Counted from the first letter of the stretch, positions 52,211-61,760 are shown. The stretch is 64,000 bases of DNA from Rhodobacteraceae bacterium DSL-40 (GCA_003258405.1 QKPN01000001.1:372001-436000), one strand, 5' to 3'. The notes: a model not told the origin generated them from the letters alone. Made by a program: numbers and translations.

Positions 52211-53294
52211 GTTCTGCCTGGCGCGAGACCCCGAGCTTCGACATGACCGTCTTGATCTGCTGGCGCACGGTGGCCTCGGCCACGCCCCGGCGGGCCGCGA
52301 TCTCGGGGATCGCCACCCCGCGCACGAAGATCTGGCAGACGGCCGCCTCCGCCGCCGTGAAGCCGAAGGCCTGGCGCATCCCGGCGGCGGTCGCGGCGGC
52401 CGCCACGGCGGGGTCGCGGATCAGCGCCAGCAGAAGACAGCGGTCAGGGGCGAGAAACCGGTGCTCCTGCGCCAGCGGCGCAACCGTCACCGCATAGGGC
52501 GCACGGCGCGAGGGCCTCGGGATCCGGATCGTGCCGCCGCCGGCCCCGCCCGCAGCGTCGCGCAGCGTCCGGCCCGCGCCTGCCATCAGCGAGACGAGCT
52601 GGCGGGAGCTCGCGGCATGGCCCGCCTCGAGATGCCCGCGCCGCACCCCGAGCCCGTCGCCCGCCCGGAAGATCGCCTCCGCCCTGCCGTTGGCATGCAG
52701 AACCCGCCCGCCCGGTTCGAGGATCGCCGCCGCGACCGCGGCATGCTCCAGCCCCTCGAGCAGCCCCCGCATCGGCACCGCGGCATCGGAAAGCGTCGAG
52801 GAGACATGCGCGGCAAGCCTGAGCTGCTGCTCGATCTGCCCGAGCTTCTCGAACTCCTGCCTCTGGGCATGGCCCTGATCCGTGCGCCAGAGAAAGACCA
52901 GCGCGCGCGAGACATCGGGCGTGTCCACCAGCCGCAGCGCCAAGCGATAGGAGAGGTTGAAGGATTGGCAGAGCCGGTAGAACTCGCTCCGCGCCATTGC
53001 CGGCTCGTCGATGTAGTCGTAATCGCAGAACACCCGCCAGTTCGGATGCGTCATCGCGAAATGGACCGGCTCCGCATCCGGCATGATCTCGCAGAAATAG
53101 TCGTCGTATTCGAGCCGCCGCGTCGTGCGGGTCCAGGTCGCATTGCCATGCGCATGATCGACCGAGGCAAGCTGTGTTGAAAACGCCCCCATGAAGGCCG
53201 CGGTGCGTTCCTGCACATCGAACCATGCCTCCGGCTCCAGAGCCGCGCGGCGAATGGCTTCAAACATGCCCTCCGTGTCGCTGGACGCATCCAT
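52176..53294 (-). CDS. LuxR-type HTH transcriptional regulator
   Basis: 372 residues. The C-terminal FixJ/LuxR helix-turn-helix FTAAEAAVCQIFVRGVAIPE then ARRGVAEATVRQQIKTVMSKLGVSR is clear (about 308-365). The N-terminal part has an acidic, PAS-like feel (ERTAAFMGAFSTQLASVD, NWRVFCDYDYIDEPAM) but is neither an acyl-homoserine-lactone domain nor a receiver. A coiled-coil at about 150-190 and a helical middle with GRVLHANGRAEAIFRAGDGL (PAS-like) follow. Probably a signal-responsive activator with unknown ligand. No obvious target is adjacent; the MATE gene is divergent. Confidence 0.83.
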   Translation of the reverse strand: MDASSDTEGMFEAIRRAALEPEAWFDVQERTAAFMGAFSTQLASVDHAHGNATWTRTTRRLEYDDYFCEIMPDAEPVHFAMTHPNWRVFCDYDYIDEPAMARSEFYRLCQSFNLSYRLALRLVDTPDVSRALVFLWRTDQGHAQRQEFEKLGQIEQQLRLAAHVSSTLSDAAVPMRGLLEGLEHAAVAAAILEPGGRVLHANGRAEAIFRAGDGLGVRRGHLEAGHAASSRQLVSLMAGAGRTLRDAAGGAGGGTIRIPRPSRRAPYAVTVAPLAQEHRFLAPDRCLLLALIRDPAVAAAATAAGMRQAFGFTAAEAAVCQIFVRGVAIPEIAARRGVAEATVRQQIKTVMSKLGVSRQAELMRLLLTFEGQ

Positions 53295-53465
53295 CGATCA
53301 AGATCCCCCGCATCCCTCATAGCATTTTTGCCACGTCCGGGCCAGCATCCCCGCGGCCGATGGTGACCGCATTCCCGGATGCCTGGCAAAACGGCCCGCC
53401 GGCAATTGCTCCCGCGTGCCGTGAGGCGTAAGACCCGCGGCCCGGGGCCATGCCCCATTTCACCT

Positions 53466-54851
53466 GTGAGTTTCCCCGCCGTGCCGTCCCCCCAGCCCCT
53501 CCGCCATCACGTCCTGCGCACCCTCGTCCTCGCCGGGCCGATGATCCTCTCGCGCGTCGGGCTGGTCACGATGAGCACGGCCGACATCGTGGTTCTCGGC
53601 CATGTCGGCTCCGGCGAGCTCGCCGATTACGTGCTGGGGTCGACCATCCAGGAAAGCCTCACCGGCATGCTGGTGGGCCTGCTCCTCGGCGTGCCGGTGC
53701 TCGTCGCCCGCGAAACCGCCCGCGGCAACTCCGCCGCGGCGGGCACGATCTGGCGCCGCGGCCTCGTCTTCGCCGCCCTCGCCGGGCTCGCGATGTGCCT
53801 TGCGCTCCAGTTCGCCGAACACGTCTACCTGCTGACCGGCCAGGACCCGGAGCTCGCGGCGCGTGCGGCGCGGGTGACGGGGCTGCTCGCCTGCGCGCTC
53901 CCCTTCATCGCGCTCTCCCAGGTCTCGACGGCGTTTCTCGAGTCGCTGCACCGCCCGGTGGTGGGGCTCGCGATCATCGCCCTCGCCAATATCGCCAATC
54001 TCGGCCTCAACATCGTGCTGGTCCTCGGGATCGGGCCGTTTCCCGCCCTCGGCGCCGCGGGCTGCGCCCTCGCCACCGTCGGCACCGCAGCCCTCGCCGC
54101 CGGCGCGGGCTTTCTCTTCATCCGCTTCCGGCTGCGCGAAGCGCCCGGCCTCGGCATCGGCCGCGACAGCGCCCGCGCGGTGATGGTGCCGCGCATCCGC
54201 GAGATGACCGCGATCGGCCTCGCCTCGGGCAGCTCCTTCTTCTTCGAGGCCGCCTCCTTCACCGTGATGACCCTCTTCGTCGGCCGCCTCGGCCCGGTGG
54301 CGCTCGCGGCCCAGGGCGTGCTCTTCCAGTTCCTCATCTTCAGCTTCATGATCGCGCATGGCATCGCCGGCGCCACCCAGGTCCGGGTCGGCAACGCCTG
54401 GGGCCGGCGCGACGCGGCCGGCATCGCGCGGGCCGGCTGGGCCGGGCTCGCCCTCGCCATGCTCTTCACCGGCTGCGTCGCCCTCGGCCTCACCGCCTTT
54501 CCCGAGATCCCGCTCCGGCTCTTCACCTCCGACCCCGCCCTCACCGCCGTGGCCCTGCCGGTGCTGGGCTGGGTCGCCCTCGCCATGGTCTTCGACGGCG
54601 GCCAGACGGTGCTCAACAACGCCTGCCGCGGCCGGGGCGACACCTGGGTGCCGACCAGTCTCGTGCTGATGAACTACATGGGCGTGATGGTGCCCTGCGC
54701 CTGGCTCTTCACCTTCGCCGCCGGGCACGGGCTGCCCGGCATCTACCAGGGCATCCTCGTCGCGAGCATCCTCTCGATCAGCGTGCTCGCGCTCCGCTTC
54801 CGCGCCCTCGCCCGGCGCCCCGCGGAGGCGCCGGACGCGCTTCGGGCCTGA
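53466..54851 (+). CDS. MATE-family efflux transporter
   Basis: About 461 residues, 12 membrane helices. Both halves show the family pattern: VLAGPMILSRVGLVTMSTAD near 20, VLGHVGSGELADYVLG, GLLLGVPVLVARE, then in the second half AIGLASGSSFFFEAASFTVMTL and GIAGATQVRVGNAWGRRDAAG. Exports cationic compounds using sodium or proton gradients; substrate unknown. The frame opens at 53379, but the first 29 residues are non-membrane and Arg-rich. GTG 53466 gives the normal MATE length, though its ribosome site is weak; 53481 is an alternative. Confidence 0.85.
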   Translation: MSFPAVPSPQPLRHHVLRTLVLAGPMILSRVGLVTMSTADIVVLGHVGSGELADYVLGSTIQESLTGMLVGLLLGVPVLVARETARGNSAAAGTIWRRGLVFAALAGLAMCLALQFAEHVYLLTGQDPELAARAARVTGLLACALPFIALSQVSTAFLESLHRPVVGLAIIALANIANLGLNIVLVLGIGPFPALGAAGCALATVGTAALAAGAGFLFIRFRLREAPGLGIGRDSARAVMVPRIREMTAIGLASGSSFFFEAASFTVMTLFVGRLGPVALAAQGVLFQFLIFSFMIAHGIAGATQVRVGNAWGRRDAAGIARAGWAGLALAMLFTGCVALGLTAFPEIPLRLFTSDPALTAVALPVLGWVALAMVFDGGQTVLNNACRGRGDTWVPTSLVLMNYMGVMVPCAWLFTFAAGHGLPGIYQGILVASILSISVLALRFRALARRPAEAPDALRA

Positions 54852-54899
54852 TCGCCGCCCGAAGCGCGCGGCACTTTCCGTCCTCCGGCCCGCGGGCGC

Positions 54900-56510
54900 T
54901 TACCCGGCGGGTTCGATCTCGCTCGGCTGCCAGGACTTGTCGAAGAAGCTCGGCAGCGGGCTGTAGAGACGCAGGATGGTGAACCAGCCCTTGTCCGGGT
55001 CGGTCTGGATCCAGTTGCCGCGCTCCACCCCGTCGGGCTGCTCGGGGGAAAACCAGACCGTGGTGGAGCCGTCCTCGGCCTCGGTCGCCGCCGGCGAGGG
55101 ATAGCTCTGGCTGCCGGCACGCGGGTATTTCTGCGGCGTCTGCAGCATCGAGCGCGTCTGGTTGTCGTAGACCGTGAGCGACCAGAACGCCTTGGCCGGG
55201 ATGTCCTTGGGCAGCGTCACCTTGTAGGTCTTCGCGCCGTCATACGGGTCCCCGTTGGCATCGAGAAAGCCCATCAGGTACTGCGATCCCACCCCGGGGA
55301 TGTTCATGATCATGCCGGGGCTGTCGAGGGTATAGCCGTAGTAGAAGGCCGTGCGCGAATCGAGGGTGCGTGCGCCGGTCGGCGGATGGGGCTTGAACAT
55401 GCCGTCCTCGAAGGCGGGCGGCGGGGTCTCGAAATGGGCGCCGCCCTGCCACAGCATGCTGCCCCACATGGACTCCGGGTAGTAGGCCCAGTCGGGGTGC
55501 GCCCCGTAGGGACGCCAGTTCAGCACGCGTCCCGTGGCCTGACCGACCGCGGCCGCATCGGTGAGGATCTTCTTCATCCGCTCGTCGGGCGCGAACTCCT
55601 TGCCCTTGACGATGCCGATGGCGGCAAGCTGGCCGGCGAGTTCCACGTCGTAGCTCGTCGCGGGCTCGTTCTGCACGTTCTCGTTGATCAGTTCGAAGAA
55701 GCCGTAGTCGCTGGGCGGAATCGTGTTGTACGACTTGCCGCTTGCCTCGATGAACGTGGTCTCGGGAACCTTCGGCTCGCCGGCCAGCTTGACGGTGCCT
55801 TCCAGCGCCTGCGCGATGCTGCTGCCGTAGCTGCCGGGAGCATAGGGGTAGATCTTCAGGTTCGCCTTGATGTTGTCCACGGCCGGCTTCGGGTCGCTGT
55901 CGACGAGGTAGGCCCGCGAGGCATAGAGCACGTGATTGGTCTTCGAATGCGCGATGAAGTAGCCGCCCTCCGGCAGCGGCCCGTCATAGTCGGGGCCCAC
56001 GAGCAGGTACTTGCCGCCCAGACCCCGGTCCGGGCCGGGAGCGCCGATGTCGATGATCCAGGAGAACCACATGTCGTTGATGGTGCCGACCGCGTTCGAC
56101 GGCTGCTCGACGACCATCGGGCCGTCCGTCAGGTTGATGCCGCTGAGATAATAGACGGTGTCGGCGTTGGCGGTCAGATAGAGCGAACTGGAATCCATCA
56201 GCTCGGAGAAGATGATGACGTCGTTGTCCTTCGCGCCGATGCTGGCGGCGCCCTTGAGGAGGGCCAGCGCCGAGGCGCCGCGGAAGCTGTTGTTGTAGAC
56301 GTTCAGCGCGCGGGTGAAATCGAGTGCATCGAAGACCTTCTGCGCGGTGTCGGCGCTCGGGGCGCCGTCCTTGAAGTCCAGCGTTCCGACCGAAGTCTCG
56401 AGCCTGTCGGGCGCGCCAAGCGCCTTGACGGTCTCGCTGGAAACCTCGGCCCATGCCGGTGACAGCGCGGCAGAGAGTGCCAGGCCGCCCAGGACAGTCA
56501 ATCGTATCAT
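54900..56510 (-). CDS. Secreted DUF1254/DUF1214 protein
   Basis: 536 residues. Signal peptide cut at AWA-EVSSE (about 21). N-terminal DUF1254 with ALDFTRALNVYNNSFRGASA, LTANADTVYYLSGINLTDGPMVVE; C-terminal DUF1214 with YKVTLPKDIPAKAFWSLTVYDNQTRSML and WIQTDPDKGWFTILRLYSP (short motifs NADTVY, FWSLTVYDN, WFTILRLY). The function is unknown; such proteins are widespread in the periplasm of Gram-negatives. AGGGAG lies about nine bases before ATG 56510. Monocistronic by distance. Confidence 0.9.
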   Translation of the reverse strand: MIRLTVLGGLALSAALSPAWAEVSSETVKALGAPDRLETSVGTLDFKDGAPSADTAQKVFDALDFTRALNVYNNSFRGASALALLKGAASIGAKDNDVIIFSELMDSSSLYLTANADTVYYLSGINLTDGPMVVEQPSNAVGTINDMWFSWIIDIGAPGPDRGLGGKYLLVGPDYDGPLPEGGYFIAHSKTNHVLYASRAYLVDSDPKPAVDNIKANLKIYPYAPGSYGSSIAQALEGTVKLAGEPKVPETTFIEASGKSYNTIPPSDYGFFELINENVQNEPATSYDVELAGQLAAIGIVKGKEFAPDERMKKILTDAAAVGQATGRVLNWRPYGAHPDWAYYPESMWGSMLWQGGAHFETPPPAFEDGMFKPHPPTGARTLDSRTAFYYGYTLDSPGMIMNIPGVGSQYLMGFLDANGDPYDGAKTYKVTLPKDIPAKAFWSLTVYDNQTRSMLQTPQKYPRAGSQSYPSPAATEAEDGSTTVWFSPEQPDGVERGNWIQTDPDKGWFTILRLYSPLPSFFDKSWQPSEIEPAG

Positions 56511-56643
56511 GTCGAAAGATCTCCCTATAATCGCGGTCACCTTGCGCGATGCCTCGCAGCGTTGCAATGCCGCAGGAAGGCACAGGAGCGGAGGGCCTGC
56601 CGCCCCCGCACCAGCCCCGCCCGGGCCCCGACCGGCCCGCCCC

Positions 56644-57771
56644 TCAGGGCAGGGTGAACTCCGCGATCAGGCTGTCCACCACCGCGCGCAGCGCCTCCTC
56701 GTCCTCCGCGCCCTGCCGCATCGCCTCGGCATGGACCGCGCGCTGCCGCACCGCCGAGCTGCCCTCCGCCGCGATCCGCCGGAGCCCACTGAGCTCGCGC
56801 GAACAGCCGAGCGCCGCGGCATCGTCGGCCAGCATCTCGAGCAGCTCCTCAACCAGATCGCGCACCGGCACCGCCTTGCCGAAGCCGTGGTCGACGAGCT
56901 GGCCCTCGACCCCGTAGCGCTGCGCCCGCCAGCGGTTCTCGCGCACGAGCGTGTTGGGATAGATCCGCCAGCGCTGGTTGCGGGTCCGGAGCCGGAAGAG
57001 CCAGGCGAGCAGCGACTGATAGAGGGCGGCCAGCGCCGCGACATCCGAAAGCCGCGGGCAGACGTCCGTCACCCGCTGCTCGAGCGTCGGGAAACGCGCC
57101 GAGGGCCGGATGTCCCACCAGATCTTGGTGCCGTCCTCGATGCAGCCCGCCGAGACCAGATGCTCGACGAGGCGACGGTATTCCGAGAAGCTCGCAAGCT
57201 GGTCCGGCAACCCGGTGCGCGGCATCGCGTCGAACACGGTCAGCCGGTAGCTCGAAAGCTGGGTGTCCCGCCCCTCCCAGTAGGGCGAGGAGCCGGAGAG
57301 CGCGAGCAGATGCGGCAGGAAATACGACATCTGGTTCATCAGGTCGATGCGCTGGTCCTCGTCCTCGATGCAGACATGCATGTGCATCCCGCAGATCAGC
57401 AGCCGCCAGGCCGGCAGGCCCATGTCGCTCCAGAGCCCGGCATAGCGCTCCTTGCGCGTGTGGCTCTGGCGCCGCCACTTGGCAAACGGATGCGTCGAGG
57501 CCGCGATCACCGCATAGCCGAAGCCCTCCGCCGCCTGCGACACCTCCCGCCGCAGACGCCGCAGCTCGTCCACCGCATCGCCCACCGAACGGTGCGGCTC
57601 GGTGCCGACCTCGATCTGGCATTGCAGGAATTCCGCCGCCACCCGGTCGCCGAGCACGCCGCTGCAGGCCTCGAAGAAAGCCGGGTCGGGCTCGGCCACG
57701 AGATCCCGCGACGCGCGGTCGACGATAAGGTATTCCTCCTCGATCCCGAGGGTGAAACTCGGTCTGTCCAT
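56644..57771 (-). CDS. YbdK-type carboxylate-amine ligase (GCS2 family)
   Basis: 375 residues. FTLGIEEEYLIVD at the N-terminus with the metal-binding glutamates, FLQCQIEVGTEPHRSV, MHVCIEDEDQRIDLMNQ (catalytic His-Glu part), GSSPYWEGRDTQLSSYR and NRWRAQRYGVEGQLVD. Family members act as weak glutamate-cysteine ligases in vitro; the physiological role is not established. Cytosolic. ATG 57771 has GGGGGGAAG at five bases. It is next to the DUF1254 gene on the same strand, with 133 bases between. Confidence 0.9.
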   Translation of the reverse strand: MDRPSFTLGIEEEYLIVDRASRDLVAEPDPAFFEACSGVLGDRVAAEFLQCQIEVGTEPHRSVGDAVDELRRLRREVSQAAEGFGYAVIAASTHPFAKWRRQSHTRKERYAGLWSDMGLPAWRLLICGMHMHVCIEDEDQRIDLMNQMSYFLPHLLALSGSSPYWEGRDTQLSSYRLTVFDAMPRTGLPDQLASFSEYRRLVEHLVSAGCIEDGTKIWWDIRPSARFPTLEQRVTDVCPRLSDVAALAALYQSLLAWLFRLRTRNQRWRIYPNTLVRENRWRAQRYGVEGQLVDHGFGKAVPVRDLVEELLEMLADDAAALGCSRELSGLRRIAAEGSSAVRQRAVHAEAMRQGAEDEEALRAVVDSLIAEFTLP

Positions 57772-58005
57772 GGCTTCCCCCCAAGGCACCGGCCGTAATG
57801 CGGCTGTTACCGGGAATACTGGGGCAGCAGCATAATCCGGTCAATCACCCCCGCGCACCTGCCCGCCACGGAAACGGCCACGGGCCACTCTGCGGGCCGA
57901 AATGGATAATTTTAATCAACTGCGCCGGAACCACCGCAGCGGGGCGTTGATTTACCGTGGCGTCCGCGCGACGCCCGAACCTGCATCAGCACAGGAAGAG
58001 CCCCG

Positions 58006-58248
58006 ATGCCGCACCGCGCGTATCCCCGCCGGGAGGATGAAACGGCCGCCCCGGCGGTCCGCCACTTCGACATCGACCGCGACCGGCTCCGGATCGACCT
58101 TTCCGGCTCCGGGCTCGCGCCGTCGGATGTCCGCATCACCCATGTCTCGTGTTTCGTCGCGCGCATCGATTACGGCGGGCGGCGCATCCTGCTCTACGGC
58201 GCCGGGCTCGACCGCCTGGACCGCCACCACCTGAAGATCCTCACCTGA
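58006..58248 (+). CDS. Small unrecognised protein
   Basis: 80 residues. HFDIDRDRLRIDLSGSGLAP near 24 and ARIDYGGRRILLYGAGLDRL near 52 form a beta-rich pattern with a hint of the closing repeats found in secreted hemolysin-type proteins, but there are no Ca-binding nonapeptides. The start has AGGAAGAG at six bases. The sequence is consistent with a folded small domain; a remnant of a larger protein is also possible. No signal peptide. Confidence 0.5.
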   Translation: MPHRAYPRREDETAAPAVRHFDIDRDRLRIDLSGSGLAPSDVRITHVSCFVARIDYGGRRILLYGAGLDRLDRHHLKILT

Positions 58249-58353
58249 GGATCCGCCGTCCTGCCGCTTCGGGCCGGCGCCGCGACCCGGCCGGCGCCCG
58301 GCCGGAAGGCCCCTGGCCGCACCATCCGTCACACCCCGCTGCGGCCGGGGTCA

Positions 58354-58388
58354 CCGGATGCCGGACCTCTTTCGCGCCCGGCATCCGG
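58354..58388. terminator. Hairpin upstream of trpS
   Basis: Perfect 11-bp stem CCGGATGCCGG/CCGGCATCCGG with 13-base loop. It lies before the trpS promoter, so it probably ends transcription from the small upstream gene. No T-run. Confidence 0.5.
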
Positions 58389-58414
58389 CATCCGATCCGG
58401 CCCGCCCCTTGTTG

Positions 58415-58443
58415 TTGACGCCGCGCGGCCGAAGGGCAATAAG
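58415..58443 (+). promoter_or_regulatory. Predicted trpS promoter
   Basis: TTGACG (58415-58420), 17 bases, AATAAG (58438-58443). About 45 bases before the trpS start, with AGGAAGAG as ribosome site. Confidence 0.6.
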
Positions 58444-58488
58444 CGCCCGGCCGCCAGACGCAGACGACGACAGGAAGAGATTGAGACC

Positions 58489-59526
58489 ATGACCGAGGCG
58501 ACCTCCAGCACCAGCGCCTTCGCTCCCCGCGTGTTCTCGGGCATCCAGCCCTCGGGCAACCTGACGCTCGGCAACTACCTCGGCGCCCTCCGCCGGTTTG
58601 CCAAGGTCCAGGACACCGGTGTCGAGACGATCTACTGCATCGTGGACATGCACGCGATCACGGTCTGGCAGGACCCCGGGAAGCTCACCCGCGCGACCCG
58701 CGAGCTCGCCGCCGCCTACCTCGCCTGCGGCCTCGACCCCGCCCGCTCGATCCTCTTCAACCAGAGCCAGGTGCCGGGCCATGCCCAGCTCGCCTGGATC
58801 TTCAACTGCGTCGCCCGCCTCGGCTGGATGAACCGGATGACCCAGTTCAAGGACAAGGCCGGCAAGAACTCCGAAAACGCGAGCCTCGGCCTCTACGCCT
58901 ATCCCGCGCTGATGGCCGCCGACATCCTGCTCTACCACGCGACGCATGTGCCCGTCGGCGAGGACCAGAAACAGCATGTCGAGCTCACCCGCGACGTCGC
59001 GGCGAAGTTCAACCACGATTTCGGCCTCGAGTTTTTCCCGAGCCCCGAGCCGGTGATCGAGGGCGCGGCGACCCGCGTCATGTCGCTGCGCGACGGCACG
59101 AAGAAGATGTCGAAGTCCGACCCCTCCGACATGAGCCGGATCAACCTCACCGACGATGCCGACGCCATCGCCCAGAAGATCCGCAAGGCCCGCACCGACC
59201 CCGAGCCGCTGCCCTCCGATCTCGAGGGGCTGAAGGACCGCGCCGAGGCCCGCAACCTCGTCAACATCTACGCAGCCCTGGCCGATACGACGCCCGAGGC
59301 GGTGATCGCCGAGCATGCCGGCCAGCCCTTCTCGGCCTTCAAGCCCGCGCTCGCCGATCTCGCCGTCGCCCATCTCGGCCCGATCACCGCGCGGATGACC
59401 GAGTATCTCGGCGACCCGGCCGAAATCGACCGCATCCTCGGCGCCGGCGCGGACCGGGCCCACGCCATCGCGGCCCCGATCCTCGACCGGACCTACGACA
59501 TCGTCGGCATGATCCGGAGCCGCTGA
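58489..59526 (+). CDS. trpS: Tryptophanyl-tRNA synthetase
   Basis: Charges tRNA-Trp. 345 residues, class I synthetase: [20 protein letters not shown] with the HIGH-equivalent [27 protein letters not shown]-type [24 protein letters not shown], and [16 protein letters not shown] with the KMSKS loop. Full length. ATG 58489. The glycosyltransferase gene converges with eight bases between stops. Confidence 0.97.
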   Translation: MTEATSSTSAFAPRVFSGIQPSGNLTLGNYLGALRRFAKVQDTGVETIYCIVDMHAITVWQDPGKLTRATRELAAAYLACGLDPARSILFNQSQVPGHAQLAWIFNCVARLGWMNRMTQFKDKAGKNSENASLGLYAYPALMAADILLYHATHVPVGEDQKQHVELTRDVAAKFNHDFGLEFFPSPEPVIEGAATRVMSLRDGTKKMSKSDPSDMSRINLTDDADAIAQKIRKARTDPEPLPSDLEGLKDRAEARNLVNIYAALADTTPEAVIAEHAGQPFSAFKPALADLAVAHLGPITARMTEYLGDPAEIDRILGAGADRAHAIAAPILDRTYDIVGMIRSR

Positions 59527-59533
59527 GCCCGCC

Positions 59534-60430
59534 TCAGTCGAAGAGGCGGCGCCGGAAACAGCAGCCGAGCGCCGCCAGCAGCGCATGCTGCGCCCGGCTG
59601 ATCCCGAAGAAGCGCCGGAAGACCCGCCGCGCCTCCGGCTCGCCCGCATCGAGCGCCGCGAGGATCATCGCCATCTGCGCCTCGCGCGCGGCACTCATGT
59701 TGACCGCGAGCCGCGCCTGCCTGAGCCGCCACTTCGTGCTCCAGCGCTCGAACCCGATCGCGTCGAAATGCCCGAGATAGAGCCCCTGACAGCCGGGGCC
59801 CAGCTCCCGCGCCGTCCGCGTCACCACCACGCCGTCGCGCCGGGTGTTGATATTGCCGATCCGGCTGTAGGCCCGCCCGGTGCGGATGAACTGCTTGCCG
59901 TCCACATGGCCGAGCAGCCCGGCGCGCATGAACCGCGCCACATCGCCGTAGACCAGCCGGCCGCCCAGCCGCCAGAGCCGCCCCGAGCGCCAGGGCAGCC
60001 GGAAATAGGAGCTGCCCCAGGGCTCGCCCGGATCGTCCCCCGGCCCCCAGACCGCCTCCGCCACCGGAATGCGGACCGCCTCGCACGCCTCCGGCACCGC
60101 GGCGAGAAACGCAGCGACGGAGGTCTCGCCGAACACGAACTCGTCGAGATCGGCGGCGAGCATCCAGGGGCTCGGGCAGCGCGCGAGCCCGACGGCATAG
60201 ACCGCCGCCTGACGCTCCTCCAGCGCCTCGGGCCGCCCGCCCTGCGCCGCCCAGAACGCATCGTCGCAGGCGATGATCTCGAGCCCCTCCCGCGGCGCCG
60301 GCCAGCCCTCGGGCAGCGGCCCGTCGTGAAACACCGTCACCCGTTTCGCGCCTGCCGCGAGATAGTGCCCGGCGAAGCGCGCCACCACCTCGGGGCTCTC
60401 AAGCCCCAGCGATACCGTCGAGAACTGCAC
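59534..60430 (-). CDS. Glycosyltransferase family 2-like (DUF4336/Glyco_tranf_2_4 type)
   Basis: 298 residues. FSTVSLGLESPEVVARFAGHYLAAGAKRV at the start is the nucleotide-sugar half with CPSPWMLAADLDEFVFGETS carrying the DxD-like D-L-D-E motif, as in glycosyltransferases that have a 'DLDEFV' signature. The C-terminal part includes GHVDGKQFIRTGRAYSRIGN and FFGISRAQHALLAALG. Acceptor and donor unknown. GTG 60430 with GGAAAGGGG upstream is preferred; the frame is open 93 codons further but reads Arg/Cys-rich non-coding sequence. No polysaccharide cluster is next to it. Confidence 0.8.
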   Translation of the reverse strand: MQFSTVSLGLESPEVVARFAGHYLAAGAKRVTVFHDGPLPEGWPAPREGLEIIACDDAFWAAQGGRPEALEERQAAVYAVGLARCPSPWMLAADLDEFVFGETSVAAFLAAVPEACEAVRIPVAEAVWGPGDDPGEPWGSSYFRLPWRSGRLWRLGGRLVYGDVARFMRAGLLGHVDGKQFIRTGRAYSRIGNINTRRDGVVVTRTARELGPGCQGLYLGHFDAIGFERWSTKWRLRQARLAVNMSAAREAQMAMILAALDAGEPEARRVFRRFFGISRAQHALLAALGCCFRRRLFD

Positions 60431-60656
60431 CTGAGGCCCCTTTCCGCTGCACTGCACCACGCTTCCCTGCCGGCCCTGACTAGTCCGCCGGCGCCGCACC
60501 GCGCAAGCCCGCCTCTCCCGCGCGGGCGGGTCGCCGCCAGCGCCGGGCGCTCGCGGAACGTGCATCCGCCGCAACACCGCCCTGCACCGAAAGCAGTTGC
60601 GCCGGGCGCAGCCATGCCGGATGATCCCGGCCCGAAGGAGTCCATCGAGGCCTGGG

Positions 60657-61115
60657 ATGCGCACGTTTCTCATCATTCTTGACGATCTGCCCGAGATGCT
60701 GAACGCCATGCGCTACGCGGCGATCCGGGCCGCCAAGACCGGCGGCGCCGTCGAGATGCTCGCCATCATCGCCAACGAGGAATTCCAGCATTTCATGGGG
60801 GTCGCCGACGTGATGCGCGCCGAGGCGCACGAGAAGATCGAGGCGCATTTCCAGGTCTTCAAGGACCGGATGGAAAAGCGCGAGGGCATCTCGCCGACGC
60901 TGGCGATCCGCGAGGGCGACAAGGTCGACGCCGTGCTCGCCCACCTGCGCGAGAACCCCGAGATCGGCATCCTCGTGCTCGGCGCGGGCACCGGCAAGGG
61001 CGGGCCCGGCCCGGTCGTCTCGGCGCTCACCGGCCGCCGGATGGCCGAGCTCCACGTTCCCGTCACCATCGTTCCGGGCTCGATGACCAAGGAGGAAATC
61101 GTCGCCGTCACCTGA
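60657..61115 (+). CDS. Universal-stress-like (UspA) protein
   Basis: 152 residues, UspA fold. TFLIILDDLPEMLNAMRYAA at the start; ATP-binding-type end motif GILVLGAGTGKGGPGPVVSAL (G-x2-G-x9-G-S/V), HVPVTIVPGSMT. ATG 60657 follows GAGG. It is followed by a long palindrome and nfu. Role not known beyond the family's stress association; the segment EFQHFMGVADVMRAEAHE is characteristic of the alphaproteobacterial branch next to nfu. Confidence 0.86.
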   Translation: MRTFLIILDDLPEMLNAMRYAAIRAAKTGGAVEMLAIIANEEFQHFMGVADVMRAEAHEKIEAHFQVFKDRMEKREGISPTLAIREGDKVDAVLAHLRENPEIGILVLGAGTGKGGPGPVVSALTGRRMAELHVPVTIVPGSMTKEEIVAVT

Positions 61116-61119
61116 ACCC

Positions 61120-61144
61120 GCAATCTGGAATGATTCCAGACTGC
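61120..61144. promoter_or_regulatory. Long palindrome upstream of nfu
   Basis: TCTGGAATGATTCCAGA (61124-61140) is a perfect 17-base palindrome. Two further pairs outside extend it to 61120-61144 with one mismatch. It is similar in spacing and core (GAATGATTC) to the iron-control element bound by Irr, though C/G replace usual A/T at two positions. It lies just before the nfu promoter. Confidence 0.65.
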
Positions 61145-61146
61145 CC

Positions 61147-61176
61147 TTGACTTGAGGCCCCGCACGGCGCAGATAA
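61147..61176 (+). promoter_or_regulatory. Predicted nfu promoter
   Basis: TTGACT (61147-61152), 18 bases, AGATAA (61171-61176). The palindrome at 61120-61144 ends just upstream of the -35 element. Confidence 0.55.
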
Positions 61177-61199
61177 GCCCGTGACGACGGGAGACCCAG

Positions 61200-61760
61200 A
61201 TGTTCATCCAGACCGAATCCACCCCGAACCCGGCCACGCTGAAATTCCTGCCCGGACAGTCCGTGATGGCCACGGGCACGGCGGATTTTCCCTCCGAGGC
61301 CGCGGCCCAGTCCTCGCCGCTCGCGCGCCGCATCTTCGCCGCGGGCGATGTGACGGGCGTGTTCCTCGGCCCCGATTTCGTGACCGTGACCAAGGCCGAA
61401 GGCGTTGACTGGGCACATATCAAGCCCGCGATCCTCGGTGCGGTGATGGAGCACTTCCAGTCCGGCCAGCCGGCGATGGAAGGCGAGGCAGGCTCCGTCG
61501 GCCATGCCGACCACGAAGGGCCGGATGCCGAGATCGTCACCCAGATCAAGGATCTGCTCGACACCCGCGTGCGCCCGGCCGTGGCGCAGGACGGTGGCGA
61601 CATCACCTTCCACGGCTTCGACCGCGGCGTGGTCTACCTGCACATGCAGGGCGCCTGCGCCGGCTGCCCCTCCTCGACGATGACGCTCAAGATGGGGATC
61701 GAGAACCTGCTGCGGCATTACATTCCCGAAGTGGTCGAGGTGCGCCCGGTTGGCCTCTGA
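61200..61760 (+). CDS. NfuA-type iron-sulfur cluster scaffold/carrier
   Basis: 186 residues. N-terminal Nfu_N domain MFIQTESTPNPATLKFLPG (1-19) and C-terminal NifU-like domain with the cluster-binding CxxC in GACAGCPSSTMTLKMGIENL (Cys near 152 and 155). Delivers 4Fe-4S clusters to apoproteins. Both domains are intact. GGGAG lies upstream of the ATG. It overlaps tsaB by 11 bases, an unusual but tight operon. An iron-responsive palindrome upstream fits its role. Confidence 0.95.
   Translation: MFIQTESTPNPATLKFLPGQSVMATGTADFPSEAAAQSSPLARRIFAAGDVTGVFLGPDFVTVTKAEGVDWAHIKPAILGAVMEHFQSGQPAMEGEAGSVGHADHEGPDAEIVTQIKDLLDTRVRPAVAQDGGDITFHGFDRGVVYLHMQGACAGCPSSTMTLKMGIENLLRHYIPEVVEVRPVGL

Noticed and set aside
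49720-52497. Long plus-strand frame antisense to parC
   Set aside because: ParC is certain on the other strand, and the frame shows only mirror-codon composition.
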